DNA of 43,632 bases from Nostoc linckia z4. Its GTDB lineage: Bacteria; Cyanobacteriota; Cyanobacteriia; Cyanobacteriales; Nostocaceae. Shown here piece after piece: positions 24,074 through 31,697 of the stretch (position 1 is its first letter; every line of letters begins with the position of its first letter). Below the pieces are notes generated by a model. It was not told where the DNA came from and did not search any database. It worked only from the letters and a program-made list of their open reading frames with translations. The stretch covers positions 1-43,632 of the forward strand of contig NZ_LAHA01000032.1 in assembly GCF_002608075.1 (NCBI RefSeq). The letters are read 5' to 3'. The position numbers were made by a program, and so were the translations under genes.

Positions 24074-25092
24074 GGACGCACAGGAAGATGGGGAGTGAGT
24101 TGGTTTGTGAAGGAGTAAATGGGGCGATTTCGACAATTGTCCCTGATGTTTCGGTGGTGGTGCCGATACACAATGAAGTGGAAAGTTTGCCACTTTTATT
24201 AGAAGCGATCGCATCTACATTATCTTCGAGTCAGATAAATTATGAAATTATTTGTGTTGATGATGGTTCTACGGATGGTTCCGGGGAATATCTCAAGCAA
24301 GAAGCACAAACACGTCCTGATTTAAAAGCGGTGATTTTGCGTCGTAATTACGGCCAAACTGCGGCTATGGCGGCTGGATTTCATTATGCACTAGGTAAAG
24401 CGATCGTTTCTTTAGATGCTGATTTGCAAAATGACCCGGCTGATATTCCGATGCTATTGGCAAAGCTTGATGAAGGTTACGATTTGGTAAGTGGCTGGCG
24501 ACAAAAACGCCAAGATGGTGCCATAAATCGCTTACTTCCTTCTAAAATTGCCAATTGGTTAATTCGCCGCACCACTAGCGTGAATATTCATGACTATGGT
24601 TGTTCCCTCAAAGCCTATCGTGCAGAACTTCTGGCAGATATGAATCTTTATGGCGAATTACATCGATTTTTACCTGCTTTAGCATACATCGAAGGAGCAA
24701 GAATTACTGAAATGCCGGTGCGCCATCACGCCCGCCGTTTTGGTCGCAGTAAGTATGGGATTTGGCGGACGTTCCGGGTGTTGATGGATTTATTAACCAT
24801 TTTGTTTATGAAAAAGTTCCTCACCCGCCCGATGCATGTTTTCGGCTTGTTGGGCTTGATTTCAATGGTTTCGGGGACGCTTATCGGCATTTATTTAACT
24901 TTTATCAAATTAGCTTTGGGTCAGATGATTGGCAATCGTCCTTTGCTGATTTTGGCAGTTTTGTTGCTTGTAACTGGAGTACAGTTGTTTTGCTTCGGTC
25001 TTTTAGCGGAATTACTCATGCGTACATATCATGAATCCCAAGGACGGCCTATTTATCGCGTGCGAGAGGTGGTAGCAAAAAACGTTAACTAG
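24067..25092 (+). CDS. Family 2 glycosyltransferase, polyprenyl-phosphate type, membrane-anchored
   Basis: 341 residues. The GT-A fold begins SVVVPIHNEVESLP (about 29), has DDGSTDGS (65-72) for nucleotide binding and DADLQNDP (117-124) holding the metal-binding DxD. A QxxRW-like region is absent. Two C-terminal hydrophobic helices (about 250-275 and 290-318) anchor it. This is the pattern of dolichol/undecaprenyl-phosphate mannosyl- or glucosyltransferases (DPM1/GtrB/ArnC-like), which load sugar onto a lipid carrier at the inner face of the membrane. The ATG at 24067 overlaps the stop of the NlpC/P60 gene, so coupling is likely; ATG 24088 is an alternative. Sugar and acceptor are unknown. Confidence 0.9.
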   Translation: MLRTHRKMGSELVCEGVNGAISTIVPDVSVVVPIHNEVESLPLLLEAIASTLSSSQINYEIICVDDGSTDGSGEYLKQEAQTRPDLKAVILRRNYGQTAAMAAGFHYALGKAIVSLDADLQNDPADIPMLLAKLDEGYDLVSGWRQKRQDGAINRLLPSKIANWLIRRTTSVNIHDYGCSLKAYRAELLADMNLYGELHRFLPALAYIEGARITEMPVRHHARRFGRSKYGIWRTFRVLMDLLTILFMKKFLTRPMHVFGLLGLISMVSGTLIGIYLTFIKLALGQMIGNRPLLILAVLLLVTGVQLFCFGLLAELLMRTYHESQGRPIYRVREVVAKNVN

Positions 25093-25175
25093 GGACTTCC
25101 AAGTACAAAATATTCCATTGGTATTGGTGAGTGTTCACTGTTGACCGTTGACTGTTGACTGTCAACAGCAGTCTC
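25090..25175. repeat. MITE-like element family A, left-end copy with STRR core
   Basis: Starts TAGGGACTTCCAAGTACAAA, then TATTCCATTGG. It continues into TGTTGAC heptamers (25135-25165) and stops without a right terminal repeat. It lies between the convergent GT2 and lyase genes. Confidence 0.7.
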
Positions 25176-25192
25176 ACAAAATATTGCCAGTT

Positions 25193-26596
25193 TTAAAGCA
25201 ACTCAAACCGTGCTTGGAAGAAACGTAGATATTTTGGCTCGTAAATCATCTTCAGTCCCCGCAGGCGATCGCGATTATAATAAACTTCTTCCACTGCTTC
25301 AGCAGTTAAATCCATGTGAGCTTGGGTATACACTCGGCGGGGAATAGTTAAACGTACTAGTTCTAACTCTGGATGATAATTATCTCCTGTTTCTTTACTG
25401 CGTCCAGCAGAAACGATACCCCGTTCCATTGCCCGAATACCTGCTTCTACGTACAGTTCGGCTGCTAGGCGTTGTGCGGGAAATTCCTCTTGGGGAATTT
25501 GTGGTAAAAAGCGTTTGGCATCCAAATAAATCGCATGTCCACCAATGGGTACAACAATTGGAATGCCCCAATCTAACAGTTTTTGTCCTAGATATTCAAC
25601 TTGTCCGACACGCGCCCGAATATGATCGTCTTTAACTGATTCTTCGATACCGCGTGCCATAGCTTCCATATCCCGGCCAGCCATACCGCCATAAGTATGT
25701 AAGCCTTCATAGATTACTATTAAATTACGTGCTTCTTCGTAGAGATTTTCGTCATTGAGAGCCAGCCAACCACCGATATTCACTAGTGCATCTTTTTTGC
25801 CACTCATGGTGCAGCCGTCGGTGTAGGAGCAAAATTCATGTAAGATGGTGGCGATCGCTTGATTCCTATAATCTTCTTCTCGCTGTTGGATAAAGTAAGC
25901 ATTTTCCACAGCACGGGTAGCGTCAAGAATAATCCGGATACCATGAGTTTGGGCTAACCGATGTACCTCCCGCAGATTAGCCATTGATATCGGCTGTCCA
26001 GCAGCCATATTCACGGTTCCAGCAACACTGATATAGGGAATGCGTTCTGCCCCGACTCGCTCAATTAAGTCTGTGAGCTTTTGCAAATCTATATTACCCT
26101 TAAATGGATGCAATGATTGGGCATTGTGGGCTTCATCAATAATGACATCCACAAATGTACCGCCGGCTAATTCTTGATGTAGCCTGGTTGTGGTGAAATA
26201 CATATTGCCAGGTATATAATCGCCTGGTTTAATCAGTATTTGAGAAAGAATGTTTTCCGCGCCACGTCCTTGGTGGGTGGGGACTATATAGCGATAGCCG
26301 TAATATTTCTGAATGTTTTCTTCTAAATTGTAAAAGTTCTTGCTACCAGCATAAGCTTCATCACCAAGCATCATACCTGCCCATTGATAATCGCTCATGG
26401 CTGCGGTGCCACTATCAGTCAACAAATCAATGTAAACATCTTCAGAGCGTAACAAAAAGGTATTGTAACCCGCTTGGGCGATCGCTTCTTCCCGTTCAGC
26501 GCGAGTAGTCATTTTTAATGGCTCAACCACCTTGATTTTATATGGCTCTGCCCAAGAGCGACGGCGGCGTGGGGAAGTATGCTTGGCGTCGGTCAT
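25193..26596 (-). CDS. Tyrosine phenol-lyase/tryptophanase family, residues of the tyrosine phenol-lyase type
   Basis: 467 residues, full length. PLP site: SGKKD with the Schiff-base Lys at 268; DATR supplies Asp225 and Arg228; Tyr82 is in GDEAYAGS. The enzyme removes the side chain of an aromatic amino acid to give pyruvate, ammonia and phenol or indole. Residues that separate the two activities match tyrosine phenol-lyase: Thr135, Arg392 in AMERGIVSAGRS (Arg381 in Citrobacter TPL, Ile in E. coli TnaA) and Phe459 in LRFF (Phe448 in TPL, His463 in TnaA). Databases often label such genes tryptophanase. The first 28 residues (TSPRRRRSW) are an extra basic segment. No transporter or leader peptide gene is adjacent. 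The substrate is unproven. Confidence 0.93.
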   Translation of the reverse strand: MTDAKHTSPRRRRSWAEPYKIKVVEPLKMTTRAEREEAIAQAGYNTFLLRSEDVYIDLLTDSGTAAMSDYQWAGMMLGDEAYAGSKNFYNLEENIQKYYGYRYIVPTHQGRGAENILSQILIKPGDYIPGNMYFTTTRLHQELAGGTFVDVIIDEAHNAQSLHPFKGNIDLQKLTDLIERVGAERIPYISVAGTVNMAAGQPISMANLREVHRLAQTHGIRIILDATRAVENAYFIQQREEDYRNQAIATILHEFCSYTDGCTMSGKKDALVNIGGWLALNDENLYEEARNLIVIYEGLHTYGGMAGRDMEAMARGIEESVKDDHIRARVGQVEYLGQKLLDWGIPIVVPIGGHAIYLDAKRFLPQIPQEEFPAQRLAAELYVEAGIRAMERGIVSAGRSKETGDNYHPELELVRLTIPRRVYTQAHMDLTAEAVEEVYYNRDRLRGLKMIYEPKYLRFFQARFELL

Positions 26597-26755
26597 AGTA
26601 TTAATGGCTCCTTATACCGATTAGCTGAATGTTTGCACCATTGTGCTTACTAAAAGCTGCTGTTGCCAAGATCTCGGTCTCAAAAAAAGACAAATAAAAG
26701 TTTTGGGATTGCTATAATTCCAAACTCCAGGTTTCAACATAGACAAGGTTTAATA

Positions 26756-26989
26756 CTATTTCGGGGCACACCACTGAGCTATTGTTTCAATTCGCGCTTG
26801 CTGCATCAATTCCCAAACTTGCGATTGATTACAACCATAGGTAGATGCTAATAATTTTTCGCCTTGATTTTTTGCCTCATCAGCAGATATACCAAAGCTC
26901 ATGATTTCTTCGTCTTGGTTACCTGTAATTTTATCAACCGGAATGATACAGATATATTGAGGCTCGTTTTGTCTAATTTCTTGCACCAT
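26756..26989 (-). CDS. Small conserved-looking hypothetical protein (77 aa)
   Basis: 77 residues, soluble, with no motif that I recognise. It has a beta-type start (YICIIPVDKITGN) and a helical end (QVWELMQQARIETIAQWC). Composition and codon use look like a real protein rather than antisense noise, and no other gene competes for the strand. The ATG at 26989 is used. It may be co-oriented with the lyase gene downstream (about 160 bp gap), but no functional link is evident. Confidence 0.6.
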   Translation of the reverse strand: MVQEIRQNEPQYICIIPVDKITGNQDEEIMSFGISADEAKNQGEKLLASTYGCNQSQVWELMQQARIETIAQWCAPK

Positions 26990-27302
26990 TACTGACTAAC
27001 CTCACTAATAAAAGCTGTCTATTTTTAATATATTTCTAACTTTAGATAAACACTCATGAAAGAAAAGTAAAGTCAATATTTCCGTGCTTTAGATTTCAAA
27101 AAACTTTTTATACATACTTAACCTATTATTAAGAATTCTCTCAAAATACCGCTTCCAAGGAGTGTAAACAGATACTTGTGGGAGAATTAAGTTAAGCATC
27201 AATAAATATTTTTTTGTAAACTTTTGTTTGGTTTTTAGATTGTAATCAATTCTGAGTTTTAAATCACTCAGTAAAAACATCATAAAAATTGGAGATTAGA
27301 AA
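26990..27302. other. AT-rich intergenic region, about 310 bp
   Basis: Divergent spacer between the 77-aa gene and the small membrane gene. A minus-strand frame (27089-27283) exists but looks like chance. The GGAG at 27291 belongs to the next gene. Nothing else seen. Confidence 0.5.
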
Positions 27303-27440
27303 ATGGCATTTCGCAATAACTCAGTCACTAATTTATGGCAGAAACTACAACAAGATTCTGTTGTTTGGGGATCGTTAGCTATTTGGATTACAGGATTAGT
27401 TGTAGTTTTACTAATGCTGGCAATTTTTTCTAACGCTTAA
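27303..27440 (+). CDS. Single-pass membrane microprotein (45 aa)
   Basis: 45 residues: a polar N-terminus (MAFRNNSVTNLWQKLQQDS), then one hydrophobic helix (about residues 21-42, containing WITGLVVVLLMLAIF) and the end SNA. GGAG at 27291-27294 lies eight bases before the ATG, the best Shine-Dalgarno among the small genes here, which argues that it is translated. I do not recognise the family; size and topology resemble small photosystem or NDH subunits, but there is no motif to claim that. It is too short for standard gene callers. Confidence 0.65.
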   Translation: MAFRNNSVTNLWQKLQQDSVVWGSLAIWITGLVVVLLMLAIFSNA

Positions 27441-27488
27441 TGCAGGCAAAATTAGAGAATTTCAAAAAAATCTTTTGAAATTGATGAT

Positions 27489-27548
27489 TGATGACTGTTG
27501 ACTGTTGACTGTCAATAGTGGGATATTCTTCGATTTAGAAGTCACTTA
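27489..27548. repeat. MITE-like element family A, decayed right end with STRR core
   Basis: TGACTGTTGACTGTTGACTG heptamers (27491-27512) run into GGGATATTCTTCGATTTAGA and AGTCACTTAG, a worn form of the family A end. The rest of 27441-27718 is a spacer with no gene. Confidence 0.5.
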
Positions 27549-27718
27549 GTTAAGTTATAGTTCCTGGGCAGTAGTCTAGGAACTAAATACAAATTCAAAA
27601 CTCAAAACTCAAAATTAAGAAAACCAGACATAATATCATGTCCACTTGATTATTTATTAAACCCTAAAAACCCCAAAGTGGTATAACATTAGGAACGGCT
27701 ACCATTTATAGAAAAATT

Positions 27719-28033
27719 ATGAATCGCAAAATTCTAGCTACAGCCATAGTGCTAGCCACTACTAGCTTTATAACTCCTGTGAAATCTCAAGAACCTGTAA
27801 CTCAAACTCCAGCAACATCTAATGAAGTTGTGAATGCTTGCGTTCAAAATCAAGCCGAAACGTTACCAAATCCCTTTACAGATGTTCCATCAGACCATTG
27901 GGCTTTTAAAGCAGTTATGACCATGCACTATTGTGGTGCATTTCGCCAAGCCACACCACCAGCTTTATTTGAAAAATTCCAACCAAATAACCGCCAACAG
28001 CAACCACAGCCAGAACAGCGATTTGAAAAATAA
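27719..28033 (+). CDS. Secreted protein with a single partial SLH-like motif
   Basis: 104 residues. A signal peptide (about 1-23, cleaved near VKSQ) is followed by a Thr/Pro-rich spacer. The segment NPFTDVPSDHWAFKAVMTMH then YCGAFR (about 51-76) has the FxDVPxxHWAxxAI pattern of S-layer-homology motifs. One copy only, without the downstream part of a full SLH domain, and with two cysteines (Cys41 and Cys72) that could pair outside the cell. The C-terminus is Gln/Pro-rich. It may bind the outer envelope or periplasmic peptidoglycan; this is inference. ATG 27719 begins the signal peptide. Stand-alone gene. Confidence 0.8.
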   Translation: MNRKILATAIVLATTSFITPVKSQEPVTQTPATSNEVVNACVQNQAETLPNPFTDVPSDHWAFKAVMTMHYCGAFRQATPPALFEKFQPNNRQQQPQPEQRFEK

Positions 28034-28089
28034 TAAATATGACATTTGCCTGTTCACAGTCAACAGTCAACAGTGAACAATAATACTGA

Positions 28090-28638
28090 TTATTCATCAA
28101 AATCAAAATTAAACTCCGATTTAATATTCCATCGCTTACCGTCGTGTAGCAATAGGGTTAATTTTTCAGCAATAAATTCAAAATACAACTGACGTTTTTC
28201 AAATTCTGGCCAAGCAGCTTTAAAATTTTGTTTTGTTAAATCTCTAAATGCAACTGTCATGTGAGGCGCAAAAGGTCTGGTTTGAGAAACTTTGTCAACA
28301 ATTTTTAACTTGTTTTCTACATAAGCCATTAAATTAGCTTGCAAAGTCAAAATTTGTGGACTTCTCACCACATCTATATATATAACGCGGGGTGGAAAGG
28401 CTGCAAAACCGCTAAGTGTAATTGGTATTGACTTTTGTTCCTTAGCAAATTCTCTCAAACATGTCTCTAACAATGAAAAGTTAGTGTCTACCCATTCAAA
28501 GGGTGGTTGCAAGGTAATATGAGGCGGAGAATTTTGTGCCCCACGACTGGCATAATTATCAGCAAAATACTGCCTGATTTGATTAGCGTAGTCTTGAATG
28601 TCTTGCGGTGGTAGAAGCGCAATGAAAAAACGACTCAT
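28090..28638 (-). CDS. 2'-5' RNA ligase/cyclic phosphodiesterase family protein (2H superfamily)
   Basis: 182 residues. Both H-x-T catalytic motifs of the 2H phosphoesterase fold are present: SPPHITLQPPF (His40, Thr42) and FAPHMTVAF (His126, Thr128). MSRFFIALLPP is the usual first strand. The family opens 2',3'-cyclic phosphates or seals 2'-5' RNA bonds (ThpR-like); the physiological substrate is uncertain. I place the start at ATG 28638, since the longer frame begins inside a mobile repeat element (28661-28735) and adds 12 residues that no homologue should have. A single gene. Confidence 0.88.
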   Translation of the reverse strand: MSRFFIALLPPQDIQDYANQIRQYFADNYASRGAQNSPPHITLQPPFEWVDTNFSLLETCLREFAKEQKSIPITLSGFAAFPPRVIYIDVVRSPQILTLQANLMAYVENKLKIVDKVSQTRPFAPHMTVAFRDLTKQNFKAAWPEFEKRQLYFEFIAEKLTLLLHDGKRWNIKSEFNFDFDE

Positions 28639-28660
28639 TGAATTTAATCGCCTATGGTAA

Positions 28661-28735
28661 TTAGGAACTTCCAAATAAAAAAATATTCCAGTTAATGTAT
28701 TAACTGGAATATTTTATTTTTTGGAGTTCCCTTAA
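28661..28735. repeat. MITE-like element family A, minimal near-perfect palindrome
   Basis: About 73 bp reduced to the two ends: AGGAACTTCCAAATAAAAAA on the left, ATTCCAGTTAA/TTAACTGGAAT at the tip, and TTTTTTGGAGTTCCCTTA on the right. It forms one long hairpin and lies upstream of the RNA ligase gene. TA dinucleotides flank both ends. Confidence 0.85.
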
Positions 28736-28754
28736 TACTATACTTTTTCAAAAA

Positions 28755-29234
28755 TTAAATAGGAATCTTATATAATTCTATAATTTCTAACTCTGGTGGT
28801 GATGGAAAGCCAAATTTTTCATGAAAATGAGGAAATCTCAGTAATAAAATACATAATGGTTGATTGCGATAAAAAGCTTTTAACTTAAACACACGAATTT
28901 CGTAATCTGCGTTTTCAATTTCTTGGGATGTAGAAAAACTGCCAGGAAAAATCTCATCAAACTGAATTTCCAGATTTCTGGCAGTTTCTAGAAAACCTTT
29001 ACCAATTATTTTGGCAGCATTATCATATGCTGGATTAGGAACACTTTGTCTGTATTGACTTTCGTCAAATCCGGCTGTTAATAAAAAATCAAAGAAGTTA
29101 CTTAATATTTTAAAATCTTCACTTTTTTTAAAACAGTGCCAACCTTCCAATAAACTATCTTGAAGCTTTTGACAAATGTGAAATATAAACTCACTCTCTT
29201 CTCTATACTTTAAATGAGGTTTTTCTAATTCCAT
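28755..29234 (-). CDS. Hypothetical soluble protein (159 aa)
   Basis: 159 residues from ATG 29234 (MELEKPHLKYREE). A longer start at 29273 would add 13 hydrophobic residues and is less likely. It is mostly helical, with a clear ending of alternating strands (CILLLRFPHFHEKFG, then ELEIIELYKIP). No catalytic motif or known domain recognised. It is followed downstream, across a repeat element, by the RNA ligase-like gene on the same strand; co-transcription is not evident. Confidence 0.65.
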   Translation of the reverse strand: MELEKPHLKYREESEFIFHICQKLQDSLLEGWHCFKKSEDFKILSNFFDFLLTAGFDESQYRQSVPNPAYDNAAKIIGKGFLETARNLEIQFDEIFPGSFSTSQEIENADYEIRVFKLKAFYRNQPLCILLLRFPHFHEKFGFPSPPELEIIELYKIPI

Positions 29235-29485
29235 TTTTATGCTTATAATAAATTTTGATAGACTTACACACAACTGAGGTTTTTAATTTTCCTCCAGCCT
29301 TACCTGGTAATGTTAGAGTTAGTTTCCTGAAGTTTTATTCACTTTTGGTTTGCTGGAGGAAGCATTGGAAAATTGCTATCTCAAAGATTGCGATCGCTCT
29401 GACAAAAACTAATTAAAAAATAAGTAAATCTTTTGATTTGGTGTTTGTGTTCAGCATCGCTACTTCAGATATAGTAGATTTTATG

Positions 29486-29968
29486 TTAATAGGGACTTTT
29501 TTCAGGATATAAGAGCTTAACCCGCTTCTCGCGTAGTGCTAATTCTTCTTTTTGTAGCTGCTCTAACTGCTCTACTACCTCTTCCGAGACGCCTATAATA
29601 GAAGCCATTTGCCGAATTTTTGCCTTTTCCTCTGGATGAAATTCTCCATCAGCAGCACAAGCCCTAATTGCTGTGAGGAGTAAATCTCTCTGTGCTATGG
29701 AAACCTGAGGAGAACGAGCAATTACTTCTTCTAAATCTTCATCTGCTTGATATGCTTTTAGCTCTTCAATCACCCAGTCTGGTACTCCCCAAGATGCACA
29801 GAATCCAATAGCCCAATCTTTTTCTTCTTGGGAAAGAATTCCATCTCCTTTTGCACAACATAAAACTGATTTCATATAAATGCAACAATCCTCATCTGTA
29901 GGAACCTGGGTAAAACCAAAGAACCAATTAAATATCCATGATTGACCAAGCTTTTTGATGTCAGACAT
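29486..29968 (-). CDS. TerB-like (tellurite resistance/DjlA N-terminal fold) domain protein
   Basis: 160 residues. Two TerB-type acidic turns are visible: CCAKGDGILSQEEKDWA (about 37-53) and ACAADGEFHPEEKAKIRQ (about 103-120), followed by a helix, GVSEEVVEQLEQL. This all-helical fold binds divalent metal through the acidic turns and is found in stress and membrane-linked proteins. There is no signal peptide and no membrane segment. No other ter gene is near, so tellurite resistance should not be assumed. ATG 29968 gives a full domain. The 29235-29485 spacer shows no gene. Confidence 0.82.
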   Translation of the reverse strand: MSDIKKLGQSWIFNWFFGFTQVPTDEDCCIYMKSVLCCAKGDGILSQEEKDWAIGFCASWGVPDWVIEELKAYQADEDLEEVIARSPQVSIAQRDLLLTAIRACAADGEFHPEEKAKIRQMASIIGVSEEVVEQLEQLQKEELALREKRVKLLYPEKSPY

Positions 29969-30028
29969 AAATTTATTTTTCTTGTTTACAACAGTAGTAT
30001 CATCTCATTGGTGTTACAAGAATACAAG

Positions 30029-30067
30029 GACAGTTAAGACAGTTAAGAGGACAGTTAAGACAGTTAA
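30029..30067. repeat. Tandem 9-bp repeat GACAGTTAA x 4
   Basis: Two pairs of GACAGTTAA (30029-30046 and 30050-30067) separated by GAG, in the spacer 29969-30238. No gene is present in the spacer; it must hold promoters for the divergent neighbours. Confidence 0.85.
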
Positions 30068-30238
30068 GACAATTATTATTAAAGGTCTTAAGTTTCCTTG
30101 CATGACCATTAAGGAATTATGAACGTAACGTTAAGCATTCCGATATCAAGAAAAACGGAAAAATCTTGATTTTTCATTGCTAGTCAAAAAAAGTAATAAC
30201 TTGAGTAAAAGTCCTTTGCTATGAGAGCTAGTGAGAAG

Positions 30239-30505
30239 ATGCCAATATTTGTCAAAATTGAACAAGGTAAAGTCGATAAATCTACCTTTGACCAATACGT
30301 ACCCGCCCATAAAGCCTACGTTCAAGAGTTGATTGCAAAAGGACACAAAGCGCGAACAGGCTATTGGGCAGAAGCACGAGGGGGGATGTTGCTGTTTGAG
30401 GCAGCCTCAATGGCTGAGGCAGAAGCGATTGTAGCTAGCGATCCATTGGTACAACACGGTTGTGTCCACTACCAACTTTATGAATGGCGAATTGTTATGG
30501 AGTAA
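30239..30505 (+). CDS. YciI-family (YCII domain) protein
   Basis: 88 residues. The fold begins MPIFVKIEQGKVDKSTFDQY, with the conserved His in PAHKAYVQEL, continues with a Gly-rich strand (GYWAEARGGMLLFEA) and ends in a helix with SDPLVQHGCVHY. This matches YCII ferredoxin-like dimers whose His and Asp line a putative active site; their reaction is mostly unknown. ATG 30239 is preferred over the ATG at 30221 because the fold starts there. It is directly upstream of the SRP RNA gene on the same strand. Confidence 0.85.
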   Translation: MPIFVKIEQGKVDKSTFDQYVPAHKAYVQELIAKGHKARTGYWAEARGGMLLFEAASMAEAEAIVASDPLVQHGCVHYQLYEWRIVME

Positions 30506-30542
30506 GACACATTTATTGAATTTTAATGTTATGCTTTTATAA

Positions 30543-30636
30543 GACCTGGATCTATGCGACTGCAACACCCAAACCTTGTCAGAACCGGAAGGTAGCAGCA
30601 ACACGGGAGGCTTGTAGTAGGCGTAGTCTCCGGGTC
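30543..30636 (+). ncRNA. ffs: Signal recognition particle RNA, small bacterial (4.5S) type
   Basis: The conserved apical loop is seen as GTCAGAACCGGAAGGTAGCA followed by GCAACAC (about 30579-30606), a match to the bacterial consensus GTCAGGTCCGGAAGGAAGCA. The ends pair: GACCTGGA (30543-30550) with TCCGGGTC (30629-30636), with one wobble or mismatch. The RNA binds Ffh and guides membrane proteins to the translocon. A T5 stretch (30642-30646) after the stem could end the transcript. Ends are estimated from pairing. Confidence 0.93.
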
Positions 30637-30664
30637 GCCCTATTTTTAGGAGCGTTCAGCAGCA

Positions 30665-31045
30665 ATGCCTGGTTTTGGAGATATTGTTCAAAAAGCTTTT
30701 TACCTTGGTGTAGGACTAGCTTCTTACGCTGGCGAAAAAGCAGGGGGGAAATTAGCCGAACTGCGATCGCAAGTCCAAAAACTGGCAGATGAAATGGTGG
30801 CCAAGGGCGAAATGACCACAGAAGAAGCACGGCGCTTTGTGGAAGATATGATGACGCAAGCCCAACAACCCCAAGCATCTGCTGAAAACCCACAAAAAAC
30901 TCCTTCTTCAGAACCTCGCCGCATCGAAATTTTAGAGGAAGATGAAGAACCGACGGTGAAAGAAGCATCAACTGACAACGTAGATCAATTACGCGAACAA
31001 GTGCTAGAACTGCAAGAAGAGTTAAAACGATTGCAACGCGATTAG
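30665..31045 (+). CDS. Phasin-family/PhaF-like coiled-coil protein
   Basis: 126 residues. It opens MPGFGDIVQKAFYLGVGLAS then YAGEKAGGKLAELR, an amphipathic helix. It continues through LADEMVAKGEMTTEEARRFVEDM, typical of the PHA-granule phasin/PhaF-like group. An acidic Pro-rich spacer (about 60-100) leads to a final leucine-zipper-like coiled coil (LREQVLELQEELKRLQ). In cyanobacteria such proteins are annotated as phasin family; binding to polyester granules or membranes is not proven. AGGAG at 30648 is 12 bases before ATG 30665. It starts only 28 bp after the ffs RNA, so transcripts may be linked. Confidence 0.82.
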   Translation: MPGFGDIVQKAFYLGVGLASYAGEKAGGKLAELRSQVQKLADEMVAKGEMTTEEARRFVEDMMTQAQQPQASAENPQKTPSSEPRRIEILEEDEEPTVKEASTDNVDQLREQVLELQEELKRLQRD

Positions 31046-31204
31046 TAAGAAGTTTTACATACCTCTAAATTCAGTAATAACTAGCAGTTGGACACAGGAA
31101 TATATATATAAAATTGGTATCATACATTGCCTGATTTGTACTTTCGTACATAAAATTAGACACTAAAAAACGTCCTGTTTATAGCCTCTAAAGGCATTAA
31201 TTTT

Positions 31205-31606
31205 ATGGAACAGTGGCAAAAAGATTTCATAGAAATAGTAGAAACAGTAGCAGATGAAGTAGAGCGTTTCTTCCTGGGAATGGGGGAAATGGTAGACGCC
31301 ATTTTTGACTTAACGGAAGAAATTACTGAGCAAGTACACAGTAACATTATCACTGAGGTCGATAGGTGTTTACAAGATTTAGCCGAACCGATGATGGAAG
31401 CTTACTGCGACTTAGAAGAGGTTATGGCAGATATAGATCCGGGTTTTCCGTATTCAGTGGAACCAACAGCTGAAAAAAATCCCGCTTGTATGGGTTGTAC
31501 TCACTACCACGGTCAAGTTTATGGCGGTAACTTATTAGTTTGTGCCATGCACCCCCACGGTTATGAAGATGAGATTTGTCCAGACTGGGAGAAGGAAGAG
31601 TGTTGA
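31205..31606 (+). CDS. Acidic helical protein with C-terminal four-Cys/His motif (133 aa)
   Basis: 133 residues. The first 85 are acidic, helical and coiled-coil-like (EIVETVADEVERFF, EEITEQVHSN). The C-terminus is CMGCTHYHG, then VCAMHPHGYED, then ICPDWE: four cysteines and several histidines that could hold one zinc or an iron-sulfur site. I know similar C-ends in cyanobacterial proteins of unknown function, but no named family. ATG 31205 is the only reasonable start. It lies between the phasin-like gene and queF on the same strand, 85 bp before queF. Confidence 0.8.
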   Translation: MEQWQKDFIEIVETVADEVERFFLGMGEMVDAIFDLTEEITEQVHSNIITEVDRCLQDLAEPMMEAYCDLEEVMADIDPGFPYSVEPTAEKNPACMGCTHYHGQVYGGNLLVCAMHPHGYEDEICPDWEKEEC

Positions 31607-31655
31607 GGAGATGGGGAGGTGGGGGGATGAGGGAGACAAGGAAGCAGGACAAGAA

Positions 31656-31697
31656 ATGACTAATGACCAATGACCAATGACTAATGACCAATGACTA
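31656..31697. repeat. STRR array ATGACTA/ATGACCA overlapping the queF start
   Basis: Six heptamers place an ATG at 31656, 31663, 31670, 31677, 31684 and 31691. Because seven is not a multiple of three, the ATGs cycle through all frames; the one at 31670 is in frame with queF but hits TAA at 31682. Only 31691 opens queF. Confidence 0.9.

Noticed and set aside
27089..27283. Minus-strand 64-codon frame in the AT-rich spacer
   Set aside because: Lysine/leucine/isoleucine-rich as expected by chance from AT-rich DNA; no motif or Shine-Dalgarno.
29486..29968. Tellurite-resistance operon
   Set aside because: Only a lone TerB-like domain is present, with no terC, terD or other partner.
30526..30792. 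Open frame across the SRP RNA
   Set aside because: The region folds and matches as ffs RNA; the frame is Cys/Arg-rich noise in another frame of the phasin-like gene.
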